64,000 nt of DNA from Verrucomicrobiota bacterium (GTDB taxonomy: Bacteria; Verrucomicrobiota; Kiritimatiellia; JAHIZV01), in contig JAHIZV010000169.1 in the NCBI GenBank assembly GCA_018814445.1, forward strand, positions 1 to 64,000. Direction: 5' to 3'. This document shows, in pieces, positions 1 to 10,317 of this stretch. The notes under the pieces are model-generated. The model made no database searches. It was given only the letters and a program-made list of their open reading frames with translations, and had not been told where the DNA came from. Position 1 is the stretch's first letter. Each line of letters begins with the position of its first letter. The position numbers and the translations under genes are program-made.

Positions 1-142
1 CTGACTTAAGGCCACGACATGCCTTACGGCATTGACTACAAACAATGCGAACTTCATCAATTGTTCGTAGTTAAGCCCGTCAGGGCTGTGCCTTTCTTTG
101 CCTGGCGCATCCGAAAGTGGTCTTAAGTCAGCGGCATTCAGG
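1..142 (+). repeat. MITE-like dispersed element, copy 1 (left flank cut by window edge)
   Basis: CTGACTTAAGGCCAC...GTGGTCTTAAGTCAG terminal inverted repeats; nearly identical (one substitution seen) to 19789-19930. Confidence 0.85.
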
Positions 143-156
143 ATGGCCTCCGTTAC

Positions 157-1197
157 TTAGGCCGTCTCGCCGTGCTGCGTCTCAACCAGGCGGATCTTGC
201 GCGGCTTGGATACCTCGCGGAGTACTTTGTCCGATTCCTCGAGATGTGTGCGGAGAGAGGTCAGCATACTGCTGAATTCTTCTGTGGCGGTGACGGATTT
301 AATTGTGCCGTCGACGACTTCCTGAACGTGCAGGACTTTCTGAATATCCTGTTCGAGTTCCGTGATTTTATCGAGCTGGGCGGCAAGCTGTTGACTCGCC
401 GACTGGACTTTGTCCGCATGTTCGGCGAGCGATTGCTCGATCTTCTTGGCACCGGATGTGTGACCGTTCGAGATGGCGGTGTTGATCTCAGAAGACACAT
501 TGGACAGTGATTTTGAATGCTCGGAAAGCACGGCGCCCAGATCTGTTGAGAGAGCGGCAAGAGAGGACTTCAGCTCCGCGGACTGTTTTGACATGGAGCT
601 GGACTGCTCGGCAAAAATGGACTTGAACTGGGTGGCGAGAGAGGCCAAAGCAGATGTTGTTTCTGCCGACTGCTTCGAGATGACACCGGACTGTTCAGCA
701 AGAACGGATTTGAAATTGCCGGCGAGAGCTGCCATAGCTGCTTTTGTTTCGTCAACTTGTCGGACCGCCTGCGCTTCAGCTTTCTGAAGTGCTTCTAGCA
801 GACGACTTTGCGTCTCCAGGAGTTTTCCGTTAAGTTTCTCCACCTGCTCGGCAGTTCGTGTTCCAAGTGCTGCGGCTGCATCACTCACGGCTGTCGCATA
901 TCGCTCCGGCTGAGGAAGATGTTTGCTGAAGGCTGCATCAATTGCGGAACCGATCGAATCGCCCAGTTCTTTGGCGCTGACGCTGGTTCCGGGAAGGCAG
1001 GCAGGAAGTCGTGAAATGAGCTGGGCAATAATGAGGCACGTACACGCGAGGCCGACTGATACAACGATGATCGGACCGCGGGTTTCCGATTCAGTGCCCT
1101 TGAAGAGCATGTAAAGAACAACACCCAAAACGACAATGCCAATCAGTCCCGTAATAAGACTGATCAATTTGCCGCCAGCTTTTTCTGATCCGGCCAT
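157..1197 (-). CDS. Membrane-anchored coiled-coil protein with degenerate internal repeats; start chosen at MAGSEK (ORF open to 1395)
   Basis: Two N-terminal hydrophobic segments then repeated (L)A..FKS.(L/F)AEQS..(I/M)SKQSAE; GGGGG upstream of ATG at 1197. Confidence 0.6.
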   Translation of the reverse strand: MAGSEKAGGKLISLITGLIGIVVLGVVLYMLFKGTESETRGPIIVVSVGLACTCLIIAQLISRLPACLPGTSVSAKELGDSIGSAIDAAFSKHLPQPERYATAVSDAAAALGTRTAEQVEKLNGKLLETQSRLLEALQKAEAQAVRQVDETKAAMAALAGNFKSVLAEQSGVISKQSAETTSALASLATQFKSIFAEQSSSMSKQSAELKSSLAALSTDLGAVLSEHSKSLSNVSSEINTAISNGHTSGAKKIEQSLAEHADKVQSASQQLAAQLDKITELEQDIQKVLHVQEVVDGTIKSVTATEEFSSMLTSLRTHLEESDKVLREVSKPRKIRLVETQHGETA

Positions 1198-1657
1198 ATC
1201 AACCCCCATGCAGAAGAGCACCGTTTTTTTTGCAACAAGTCGTACGGATAATAGGCGCTTAACCCGCTGATTGTCAAAGAGAAGATAGAAAGGGAAAGAA
1301 GCTGCGAAGAAGATCGAGGGAGGGAGGACCGACACTTTACATCCACTGGAGAGAGCAAGCAGAAGCCGTCGCAGTTCTCTCGTCGCGACCGACACTTACG
1401 GTCGCGTTGATGAGGGGGCAGAATCATCTCCATTCTTCTGCTCGATCGCTTCCTGATCCATGCGTCATCGAGGACCGTTGTCGTGCAATCCGAAGGGAGA
1501 CAGATCTTTGCCATGAAGAAAGCCTCATCCGAAGCGGGAAAGAAGATGGGATATCCAACGCTCCGTGCTCCGGTGACAATATATATAACAGATTCATATT
1601 ACGATAGTTATGGCTATATATGGGTCTATTCACGCAATTTCCAAGCCTGACCCGCGC

Positions 1658-3586
1658 CTATTCGCGGGAGCCACGCAGCTTTTTGATCCAGACGGACAGT
1701 ATGGCGATGTCGGCGGGATTCACTCCTGATATCCGTCCCGCCTGACCAAGGCTCTCCGGCCGGACTCTCTTCAGCTTCTCGCGCGACTCATAGCGCAGTG
1801 CGATGATAGCATCGTAATCAATCGAAGGAGGAATCAACAGATGCTCCATCTTCTGTGCCTTCGCGATCTGCTGCTTCTCTCTTCTGATATAGCCCTCGTA
1901 GTGAAGCTGAATCTCCACCTGCTGGATCGCCTCTGGAGCAAGATGGGGATCGGTGTCCGGCAAATCCGAATAGGAGACATCTCGCCGGCAGAGAACCTGT
2001 GCGAGGCTCGAGCCGTCGACATACGTGCGTCGAAGCCGGGCGAGTTCTTGTTCGATTGAGTTTGCAATTGAACGGGTCTCCGCCAGATCCGCTTCCGAAA
2101 CAATGCCCAGACGGAGGGCGTGTTCAAACATTCTGAATCGGGCATTGTCCTGACGAAGGACCAGGCGGTGCTCCGCTCTGGATGTGAACATACGGTATGG
2201 CTCATCGGTGCCTTTCGTGACAAGGTCATCTATCAGGACGCCGATGTAGGCCTCGTTTCGACTTAGAACCATGGGGTCTTCGCCTCGCACCTTCAGCGCC
2301 GCATTGACGCCGGCAATGAACCCCTGGCCTGCGGCCTCCTCGTAACCGGTGGTTCCGTTGATCTGCCCGGCAAGGAAGACATTCTCGATCAGCTTGGTCT
2401 CCAGACTGTGATAGAGCTGGGTAGGATCAGCGTAGTCGTACTCAATGGCATAGCCGGGCTTCAGGAATTCCGCATGTTCAAGTCCGGGAATCGAATGAAT
2501 CATCTCGTGCTGTATGTCCTCCGGAAGACTGTTGGAGGTGCCGTTTGGGTAGATTTCAACGGTGCTGCGACCTTCAGGTTCGATAAAGACATGGTGAGAG
2601 GACTTGCTCCTGAATTTCACAATCTTGTCCTCAATCGAGGGACAGTATCTTACACCCGTGCCTTCAATGGATCCGCCATACATCGAGCTTCTGGCTAGGT
2701 TATTCTCAATGATTTCATGTGTTTTCGCCGTTGTATGCGTCAAATAGCAGGGAATTTGGTCGTATCCGGGAGGCCAGGGACGGAAGACATCTGCTTTATG
2801 TTCCACGTGGAACATGGGGTCTTTTCCCGTAATTGGTACCGATTTCTGTTCCACGTGGAACACACGCCGCTTTTCGGCGCTTTCCGCCCATTCTCGCCGG
2901 GCGGCCAGGGAGAAAAACGGCGGAGGATCGAATCCTGGCTGGGGCTCCATCTTCTGCCAGTCTATGGAATCCTTGTGCAGCCTCGGCGGCGTGCCGGTCT
3001 TGAGCCTTCCGAGTCGAAATCCAAGATTAAGGAAAGAGCGGCTTAACTCAGTCGCCGCCTTTTCATCGATTCTGCCTCCAGGGAAATGCCGGTCTCCGAT
3101 ATGTATTACTCCTCCGAGAAACGTGCCCGTGGCGATGACGAGAGATGCTCCGCGAATTTCGGATCCATCCGATGTGCGGACGCCTTTGAGCTTTCCGGCC
3201 TGGAGAAGAATTTCAGTGACCAGGGCCTCGATGATTTCTAAGTTCGGTGTCCGAGCGAGAACGGCTTGAATCCGCAGAGGGAAGAGGGGCTTGTCGCATT
3301 GGACGCGGTTAGCCTGAACGGCGGGCCCCTTGCGGGTATTGAGTGTCCGGAATTGTATGCCGGTGTAATCGGTGTTGCGGGCAATCTCACCCCCGAGCGC
3401 GTCGAGTTCAAAAACGATATGTGATTTAGCGATACCTCCAATCGACGGATTGCATGACATCCTGCCAATCGCATCGCGCGAGATGGTTATGAGGGCGGTT
3501 GAAACTCCGAGTTTGGCCGCAGCAAGAGCGGCTTCGTAGCCGGCATGTCCGGCACCCACCACAATGACATCATATGCTCTATTCAA
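1658..3586 (-). CDS. mnmG: tRNA uridine-5-carboxymethylaminomethyl modification enzyme MnmG (GidA); probable TTG start near 3586
   Basis: [64 protein letters not shown] motifs. Confidence 0.95.
   Translation of the reverse strand: MNRAYDVIVVGAGHAGYEAALAAAKLGVSTALITISRDAIGRMSCNPSIGGIAKSHIVFELDALGGEIARNTDYTGIQFRTLNTRKGPAVQANRVQCDKPLFPLRIQAVLARTPNLEIIEALVTEILLQAGKLKGVRTSDGSEIRGASLVIATGTFLGGVIHIGDRHFPGGRIDEKAATELSRSFLNLGFRLGRLKTGTPPRLHKDSIDWQKMEPQPGFDPPPFFSLAARREWAESAEKRRVFHVEQKSVPITGKDPMFHVEHKADVFRPWPPGYDQIPCYLTHTTAKTHEIIENNLARSSMYGGSIEGTGVRYCPSIEDKIVKFRSKSSHHVFIEPEGRSTVEIYPNGTSNSLPEDIQHEMIHSIPGLEHAEFLKPGYAIEYDYADPTQLYHSLETKLIENVFLAGQINGTTGYEEAAGQGFIAGVNAALKVRGEDPMVLSRNEAYIGVLIDDLVTKGTDEPYRMFTSRAEHRLVLRQDNARFRMFEHALRLGIVSEADLAETRSIANSIEQELARLRRTYVDGSSLAQVLCRRDVSYSDLPDTDPHLAPEAIQQVEIQLHYEGYIRREKQQIAKAQKMEHLLIPPSIDYDAIIALRYESREKLKRVRPESLGQAGRISGVNPADIAILSVWIKKLRGSRE
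2799..2814. promoter_or_regulatory. parS-type site 1 (TGTTCCACGTGGAACA), inside mnmG
   Basis: Perfect 16-bp palindrome matching the known bacterial parS consensus; parB present at 12725-13645. Confidence 0.85.
2847..2862. promoter_or_regulatory. parS-type site 2 (TGTTCCACGTGGAACA), inside mnmG
   Basis: Second perfect 16-bp copy, 48 bp from site 1. Confidence 0.85.
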
Positions 3587-3647
3587 AGTCAGTTCCAGTA
3601 TATATAACCACTTGTACTCCAGTGGTTTAGGATAATGTCTGGCGGTG

Positions 3648-5021
3648 TCATTTCCCGATACAGAACCGGGAGAAGATGTGGTCCAGAAGTTCTTCCTCGT
3701 ACGTTTTTCCGGTAATAGTCCCCATTGCCTCGAGAGCGTCTCGCATCCTGGCGGCGGCAAGCGGGATATCGTCATCGCGTTCAGAGGCGAGCAGTGCGTC
3801 TGCGGCATCGAGATGTTCTGCCGTCTCGATCAGCAGGAGGCGGTGGCGCTCGGAAATGACGGCATGTGGCGGACCTTCCACGTGGAACTCCTGTTCGAGA
3901 TTCCTGCTTATAGCATCTCCCACAGCGTCTGCGGATCCTGCAGTCAGGAGAGATGTACGCACGCACTGGAACTGGAGAAAATCCTTCTGAGTCACTTTCT
4001 CGCCAAGATCGATTTTATTAAGGACGAGGACGCTTCTCCGGGGGTCAAGGCCTTCAATATGCTTCATGGTTTCTGAATCAACAGGCTGAGAAGCATCGAG
4101 CACAAGCAAGTGAATATCAGCCTTCTCGAGTTGCCGCCGGGTCCGGGCAATGCCTTCCTGTTCCACGGCACACACGGTTTCGCGCAGGCCTGCCGTATCG
4201 ACGAGACGGATTGGGACGCCGTCGAGGACCAGTCCCTCCTCGATAGAATCTCTGGTCGTTCCGGGAATATCCGAAACGATGGCGCGATCCGTGCCCAGCA
4301 ACAGGTTCAGAAGTGTCGACTTGCCGACGTTGGGTTTTCCGGCGATGACTACGAGCGCGCCATCCCGAAGGAGATGGCCTTCATCCCACGTCTGAATCAG
4401 TCGGCTTACCTCAGTGGAGACTTCTTTGAGTCTCGCCCGGATATCGTTAAATACTGCCGGAGGGAGGTCTTCCTCGGGAAAATCGAGCGTTGCTTCCACA
4501 TCTGAAGCGACGGAAATGCCTCGCTCGTAAATATCTTCAATAACGCGACTTAAGCCTCCCTCAAGCTGGTCAACGGCAGCGGAAGCGGCGCGCTCTGAGC
4601 GGGCTTTTATGAGATCAAGAACAGCTTCGGCCTGCGCCAGATCAAGACGTCCATTCAGGAAGGCGCGGCGAGTGAATTCTCCGGGCTCGGCCAATCGGGC
4701 ACCCTCCTCGATGACTCGGCGCAGAATGCGGCGCGCGCTGACGGGTCCTCCGTGACCCTGGAACTCGACCACGTCTTCCCGCGTATAGCTGTGCGGAGCC
4801 CGCATAAGCATGAGCAGAATCTCATCAATGTCACCGACAATTCCTTGAACCGTCCCATGCAGAAAAGTCCCGGTTCCGGCTTCAGAAGGCCTGCGTCCTT
4901 TTCCCTCGAAGATGGCATCCGCGATCTCGAAGGCTTTTGGTCCGGAGACGCGGACGATCGCTACTCCCGCTTCTCCGGGAGCCGTCACGATTGCTGCTAT
5001 GGTGTCTTCGATTAAGTTCAT
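3648..5021 (-). CDS. mnmE: tRNA modification GTPase MnmE (TrmE); ORF open to 5144, start near [19 protein letters not shown]
   Basis: [41 protein letters not shown] motifs and C-terminal FCIGK. Confidence 0.95.
   Translation of the reverse strand: MNLIEDTIAAIVTAPGEAGVAIVRVSGPKAFEIADAIFEGKGRRPSEAGTGTFLHGTVQGIVGDIDEILLMLMRAPHSYTREDVVEFQGHGGPVSARRILRRVIEEGARLAEPGEFTRRAFLNGRLDLAQAEAVLDLIKARSERAASAAVDQLEGGLSRVIEDIYERGISVASDVEATLDFPEEDLPPAVFNDIRARLKEVSTEVSRLIQTWDEGHLLRDGALVVIAGKPNVGKSTLLNLLLGTDRAIVSDIPGTTRDSIEEGLVLDGVPIRLVDTAGLRETVCAVEQEGIARTRRQLEKADIHLLVLDASQPVDSETMKHIEGLDPRRSVLVLNKIDLGEKVTQKDFLQFQCVRTSLLTAGSADAVGDAISRNLEQEFHVEGPPHAVISERHRLLLIETAEHLDAADALLASERDDDIPLAAARMRDALEAMGTITGKTYEEELLDHIFSRFCIGK
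3874..3889. promoter_or_regulatory. Degenerate parS-like site (CCTTCCACGTGGAACT), inside mnmE
   Basis: 13/16 match to TGTTCCACGTGGAACA with intact TTCCACGTGGAA core. Confidence 0.5.
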
Positions 5022-5216
5022 GACAGGTGCGGATGCGGAGGGTTCCTCTCCAGCATGCCGCGCGTGCGAGATGTTGGCGTAAGTGCAACACCCGTGCAAT
5101 TCGAAAGAGAAACTCAAGGACTGCCAACCTGCGCCAGGCTTCATGCCCGTTGGCGAGATCGCCCTAGACCTGGGCTACCTCTTCGCGATACAATACACTT
5201 GAAAGGACCGCTTTAT

Positions 5217-5657
5217 ATGAGAAACGTTCTGAAACTGTGCTCAATGCTCACTTTGCTGGGGCTCATCGTTGCGTGCAATACGCCTGAAGCGCGGATTAAA
5301 AAGAATACGGAGATGTTCGACGGCTTTCCTCCCGATGTGCAGGAGCGTGTCCGCCAGGGAAAAATCGCGGTCGGCGATACGCGCGATATGGTATTCATCG
5401 CGCTCGGAGAACCGAATCGCCAATACGTGAGGACCACGGCCGACGGCGATGCCGAATTGTGGTCGTACGTCGATAGAGACGTAAGACCGGAACGCGAACG
5501 GGTCACGGGTTCGTTTCGTGTGCGCGATTCCCAGGGCCGATATCGCAACGTCAACGAGTCAATGTGGGTTTCGGTGGATCACTATACCGAGTACGAACGC
5601 CTTCGCATCGAGTTGATAAACGGCAAAGTGCACGCGATAGAGACGATCAAGAGATGA
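5217..5657 (+). CDS. Small lipoprotein with SmpA/BamE-like domain
   Basis: Signal peptide with lipobox LIVAC; QGKIAVGDTRDMVFIALGEPNRQY like BamE-type GM....V...LG.P. Confidence 0.65.
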   Translation: MRNVLKLCSMLTLLGLIVACNTPEARIKKNTEMFDGFPPDVQERVRQGKIAVGDTRDMVFIALGEPNRQYVRTTADGDAELWSYVDRDVRPERERVTGSFRVRDSQGRYRNVNESMWVSVDHYTEYERLRIELINGKVHAIETIKR

Positions 5658-5679
5658 CGGCTGAAGAGCCGATGTCTTT

Positions 5680-6620
5680 CTATCCTTCTCTGAATGCCAT
5701 GACGTCATCCAGGCTCGCGGCATCAGCCAGGAGCATCACGAGGCGATCGACGCCGAGCGCGATGCCTGCACATTCAGGCAGGCCCGATTCCAGCGCTGAC
5801 AGAAACGCATGATCCAACGGGTATCTCTCGCGTCCGGCTTCTTCCCGCATGGCTGCCCACTTATCAAATCGCGCTTTCTGTTCTACGGAGTCTGTGAGTT
5901 CCGAATAGGCGTTGGCGAGTTCAAGTCCGCCTATATACAGCTCCCATCGTTCAGATACGGCGGGGTTAGCGCGCTTTCTGCGCGCAAGCGCGGCAAGTGC
6001 CGAGGGATAATCCGAGAGTATCACCGGGACATCGTGGGGCAACGCCGGTTCGACTTTGGTGACCAGATCGAGATCGAAGCGGTCTTCATCGAACTCCTTT
6101 ACTGGATCCCATCCAGCGTGTTGGATGAATGCATTGGAGACAGTGGTCAAATTCCAGAGAGGAACAAGAGAGATCTCATTGCCTTGGTATGCAATGTCGG
6201 TTGTACCGCGCACTTCGTTCGCGACATGGGCTATGAGAGCCTTCGTGTCTGTGAGAATATCGAGATAATCCGCTCCGCTCCGGTACCATTCCAGCATGGT
6301 GAATTCGGGATGATGGAGATCTCCTCTCTCACCTCTTCGGAAGCATGCGCCCATCTGAAAGATCCGTTTATACCCCGCGGCAACGAGGCGCTTCATGTGA
6401 AGTTCGGGTGATGTGCGGAGGTAACAATCTCCTGAAGGCTCCGCGTCGATATGGAGTTCGAGCGCGGGAGTAGCAACACGGACGGGCGTCTCCACCTCAA
6501 TGAAATCCCGCTCGGTGAAGAACGCCCGGATAGACTGAAGGACCCGGTGTCGAATCTGGAGATTCGTTTTCAGCGACTGTAATCGCAGCGTGTCCGGGTT
6601 GGCATCTGGGCTTTCAGGTT
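5680..6620 (-). CDS. epmA: EF-P--lysine ligase / lysyl-tRNA synthetase paralog (EpmA/GenX/PoxA); start unclear
   Basis: RTSPELHMKRLVAAGYKRIFQMGACFRRGERGDLHHPEFTMLEWYR and C-terminal GIALGVDRLVMLL; frame reads upstream as LRLQSLKTNLQIRHRVLQSIRAFFTERDFIEVETPVR. Confidence 0.88.
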
Positions 6621-6647
6621 TCAGGTTTGAGCCCTCAGGTTTCCAAT

Positions 6648-7214
6648 CTAACCTTTGCTCACCCGCTCAGAATACGCGCCGGTACGTGTGTCTATTCTGA
6701 TCACATCGCCTTCATTGACGAAAATCGGCACCTGGACTTCATAACCATTATCGACTTTAGCGGGTTTGAGCACGTTCGTTGCCGTATCGCCGCGCGCGCC
6801 GGGCTCGGTCTCGATGATCTTCTTCTCGATGAAGTTCGGCAGCGTGACCTCAAGCGGCCGGTTGTTGAAGAAGAGGACCTCCACCTCCATGTCCTCCACG
6901 AGGAAGTACTTCTGGTTCCCCAGCACGTCTGAACTCACATGAATCTGCTCATATGTGTCAGTATCCATGAAGACGAAGTCACTGCCGTCTTCGTAAGAGT
7001 AGATCAGATCCTTCGAGAGAAGATTCGGTTTGTCGATCTTCTCAACGGAGCGATATGACTTGTCGAGAGTCGAGCCGGTGAACAGGTTCCTGATCTTGCA
7101 TCGATAGATGGCCTGTCCTTTGCCCGGTTTCACAAACTGGAAGTCCGTGATGATGCAGGGCTCCCCGTCGATTTCAATTTTCAGTCCTTTGCGTAGATCA
7201 GATGCGCTGTACAT
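6648..7214 (-). CDS. efp: Elongation factor P
   Basis: DLRKGLKIEIDGEPCIITDFQFVKPGKGQAIYRCKIRNL...; three-domain length. Confidence 0.95.
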   Translation of the reverse strand: MYSASDLRKGLKIEIDGEPCIITDFQFVKPGKGQAIYRCKIRNLFTGSTLDKSYRSVEKIDKPNLLSKDLIYSYEDGSDFVFMDTDTYEQIHVSSDVLGNQKYFLVEDMEVEVLFFNNRPLEVTLPNFIEKKIIETEPGARGDTATNVLKPAKVDNGYEVQVPIFVNEGDVIRIDTRTGAYSERVSKG

Positions 7215-7243
7215 GTTCTCACCTTCCTGTCCGCCAAAGAGAA

Positions 7244-7267
7244 CGGACGATCCGACGGGATCGTCCG
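7244..7267 (-). terminator. Rho-independent terminator downstream of PEPCK
   Basis: Perfect 10-bp stem CGGACGATCC/GGATCGTCCG with 4-nt loop, then TTCTCTTT on the minus strand. Confidence 0.75.
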
Positions 7268-7302
7268 CTCATCGACGATTCACTTCGTATCAGCCGCGAA
7301 GA

Positions 7303-9099
7303 TTAAGCGTTCTGCAGCCGGGCCTCAAGAGCATTGAGTTCGTCATTCAGTTCTGCGGGGAGCTTGTCGCCAAACTTGGCAAAGTGCTCTCTGATTGCAT
7401 CGACAACGGCCTTCCATTCCGCGGTATCGACTTTCATCAGTTCCGCCATGTCCTCAGCCGGGATATCCAGGCCGCTCAGATCGAGAGCGCCGTCAGCCGG
7501 CATCAGGCCTATAGGACCTTCCCTGGCCTCTGCAGTTCCGTTGCACCGTTCGAAGATATACTTCAGGACACGGCTGTTCTCACCGAATCCGGGCCACAAC
7601 CATTTACCGTTGGTGTTCTTGCGGAACCAGTTTACGTAGAAGACCTTAGGCATCTTATCTCCGCCCTTCTCGCCCATCTTGATCCAGTGCGCGAAGTAGT
7701 CTCCCATGTGGTAGCCGCAGAACGGAAGCATAGCCATCGGATCAAATCGGAGCTGGCCGAGTCCGCCCGCTGCTGCTGCTGTCTTTTCGGAGGCCATGGA
7801 GGCTCCAAGGAATGTGCCGTGCTGCCAGTTGGCAGCTTCGATGACGAGCGGCTGAGTCGTTGCTCGGCGCCCGCCGAAGAGGATCGCGCTGATCGGCACT
7901 CCCGCGGGATCTTCCCACTCATCCGCGATCACCGGACACTGGCTTGCGGGTGCGGTGAAGCGTGCGTTGGGATGCGCGGCGGTGCGTCCGCAGCCGGGCG
8001 CCCAGGGACGGCGCAGCCAGTCCACGAGATGCTCCGGCTCATCTTCTTTCATATCCTCCCACCAGACATCTCCTTCCGGCGTCAGTGCGACATTGGTAAA
8101 GATGGAGTTCTTTGCGGCACTGATCATCGCGTTGGGGTTTGAGTAGTCGCTCGTTCCCGGTGCGACACCGAAGAACCCGGCTTCAGGATTGATGGCATAG
8201 AGTCGACCGTCCTCGCCGAATTTCATCCAGGCGATATCATCGCCGATGGTCTCGACCTTCCAACCCTTGAGGGTTGGATTCATCATGGCGAGATTCGTTT
8301 TTCCGCACGCGCTTGGGAACGCAGCGGCGACGTACTTCACATCCCCGTCGGGTGATGTGAGTTTCAGAACCAGCATATGCTCGGCCATCCAGCCTTCGTC
8401 ACGAGCCTGAACGGAGGCGATGCGAAGCGCATGACATTTCTTGCCGAGCAGCGCGTTTCCGCCATAACCCGAACCATAGGACCAGATCTCGCGGGTCTCC
8501 GGGTAATGCGTGATGTACTTGTTCTCGGCATTGCACGGCCAGGGCTGATCGGGCTGTTTTTCGCCGGTCAGCGGTGAACCGATCGAGTGGATGCCCCGGA
8601 CAAAGTCTTCGCTGTCACCGAGGACTTCAACAACCTTCGTGCCTACGCGCGCCATGATGTGCATATTGCAGACCACGTAGGGCGAATCGGTGATTTCAAA
8701 GCCTATCTTGGCAATCGGGCTTCCGATCGGGCCCATGGAGTAAGGAATCACGAACATCGTGCGGCCCTGCATACAGCCGTCATAGAGGCCGCGGAGAGTT
8801 TCCTTGATCTCCGCAGGGGCCGTCCAGTTATTCGTCGGCCCCGCGTCTTCCTTACTCTCGCAGCAGATATAGGTGCGGTCTTCCACGCGCGCCACATCAG
8901 CGGGATCCGACCGGCAGATGAAGCTGTTCGGGCGGATATCATCGTTGAGCCGAATATACGTTCCGGAATCGACCATGAGTTTGCTCAGGCGGTCGTATTC
9001 GTCCTTGGACCCGTCACACCAGACGATTTCGTCCGGTTTGCACATGGCGGACACTTCGTCTACCCACTCAAGCAGCTTCTTATTCGTTGTTTTTGTCAT
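7303..9099 (-). CDS. pckG: Phosphoenolpyruvate carboxykinase (GTP)
   Basis: [64 protein letters not shown] motifs. Confidence 0.97.
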   Translation of the reverse strand: MTKTTNKKLLEWVDEVSAMCKPDEIVWCDGSKDEYDRLSKLMVDSGTYIRLNDDIRPNSFICRSDPADVARVEDRTYICCESKEDAGPTNNWTAPAEIKETLRGLYDGCMQGRTMFVIPYSMGPIGSPIAKIGFEITDSPYVVCNMHIMARVGTKVVEVLGDSEDFVRGIHSIGSPLTGEKQPDQPWPCNAENKYITHYPETREIWSYGSGYGGNALLGKKCHALRIASVQARDEGWMAEHMLVLKLTSPDGDVKYVAAAFPSACGKTNLAMMNPTLKGWKVETIGDDIAWMKFGEDGRLYAINPEAGFFGVAPGTSDYSNPNAMISAAKNSIFTNVALTPEGDVWWEDMKEDEPEHLVDWLRRPWAPGCGRTAAHPNARFTAPASQCPVIADEWEDPAGVPISAILFGGRRATTQPLVIEAANWQHGTFLGASMASEKTAAAAGGLGQLRFDPMAMLPFCGYHMGDYFAHWIKMGEKGGDKMPKVFYVNWFRKNTNGKWLWPGFGENSRVLKYIFERCNGTAEAREGPIGLMPADGALDLSGLDIPAEDMAELMKVDTAEWKAVVDAIREHFAKFGDKLPAELNDELNALEARLQNA

Positions 9100-9229
9100 A
9101 GGTTTCCTCTGTTTCAAGTTAGTCTACTATGTTTCAGAATCTAAGCCCGTCAAGGGCGGGGGAAAAATAAGGAAGGAGAGATCAGTTGGCAAGCTTTTTC
9201 GTTATTTTTTTGTCGAATAAGGAGGGCTT

Positions 9230-10219
9230 CTAGAATCTCCCTACTAATTCGAGAAAAGCCCCATGTCGAGTGCTCTCGACATTGTCGAGAGAGGTGTTCC
9301 CGGCAGTCCCGTCCGCGAAATAGATCGTATCTTCGCCGTTCTCAGCCTCGAAGTGCATATACCAATATCCGGCAGACAGCGTTAAGCTCTTATGCAGTTC
9401 GTAGCTGAGCGAGCAGCGGGCATCGATCCCGCGCCCCGTATCAGCCGTCTGGACGAAATTGGGCGAGCTTTCCCGAAAGTCGTCCGGGCCCGATCCTGCT
9501 CGCAGATTCCAATAGGCCTGACCTTCGTAATCAAGCAGTGCAAGCAGCGCAGCCTCGCAGGAAAGCGTCCACTTAGGATATACCGGAATGATAGCTCTCC
9601 CGCCCAGCCTGAGCATCTGCCACGCGAAGTCGTAGGTGGAATCGAGACCGTCAAGCGGGTCATATATGGGTTCGCCCAGCACGAGTGTCGTTACGCCGTC
9701 CGTATCGTTGACTTCATCTGTGTAGTAGTGGTATCCGATGAATCCTTCAAGCTGAGCGTCGACTTTCTTGAGTTTGAACAGCTCGCGCAAGTCGACAAGC
9801 ATATCCAGCGTGAAAAACTTCGTGTTGCCCTCTGTTTGAGCTTCCGATTCAAGGAATTTGAAATCGTCGATCCAGTCGGAGTCGGTATTAGCGCCATCAT
9901 TGATGTTCCCGCCCCCGAGCCGGCCTGCAAAGCTGACAAGGCGAGACGCGCGGACCTCTCCGGAAAGGACGAATACAACGCTGTCCAGATTCTCCCACTG
10001 AAGCTTTGAGCGTCCGGTAGCGACGCCGAAACCGGGATCGGTGAAGATGAAACTCGTTTCCCATCCACCTTCTCCTGTCGTGATCCAGGCGCCCGCGCCG
10101 ACCGAGATGTTCTCATTTCCGTATATCTGGACGCTTCCACTGCCGGATCCCGCAAAGGAATCAGAGGCGATGAAGATGCCGAACGGGATGATAAGAAGAG
10201 TCGAGAGCGAGAGCTTCAT
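9230..10219 (-). CDS. Predicted outer-membrane beta-barrel protein
   Basis: Signal peptide MKLSLSTLLIIPFGIFIASDSFAG; alternating beta pattern; C-terminal ...LELVGRF. Confidence 0.6.
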   Translation of the reverse strand: MKLSLSTLLIIPFGIFIASDSFAGSGSGSVQIYGNENISVGAGAWITTGEGGWETSFIFTDPGFGVATGRSKLQWENLDSVVFVLSGEVRASRLVSFAGRLGGGNINDGANTDSDWIDDFKFLESEAQTEGNTKFFTLDMLVDLRELFKLKKVDAQLEGFIGYHYYTDEVNDTDGVTTLVLGEPIYDPLDGLDSTYDFAWQMLRLGGRAIIPVYPKWTLSCEAALLALLDYEGQAYWNLRAGSGPDDFRESSPNFVQTADTGRGIDARCSLSYELHKSLTLSAGYWYMHFEAENGEDTIYFADGTAGNTSLDNVESTRHGAFLELVGRF

Positions 10220-10273
10220 GACGATTTCCTCCGTAATGATTCGGGCCGCATGACCGCAGATCATACACTATTC

Positions 10274-10315
10274 CCCGAAACCCGAAACCCGAAACCCGAA
10301 ACCCGAAACCCGAAA
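10274..10315. repeat. Heptanucleotide tandem repeat (CCCGAAA)x6
   Basis: Six perfect 7-bp units. Confidence 0.97.
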
Positions 10316-10317
10316 GG

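Noticed and set aside
1560-1640. AT-rich stretch (ATATATATAAC...TATATATGG) as oriC
   Set aside because: No cluster of DnaA boxes (TTATCCACA-like) recognised by eye; left as plain intergenic AT-rich DNA although nearby parS sites suggest the origin may be close.
7108-8142. 344-aa plus-strand ORF
   Set aside because: Antisense to the strongly supported pckG; no recognisable domain, typical of GC-rich shadow ORFs.
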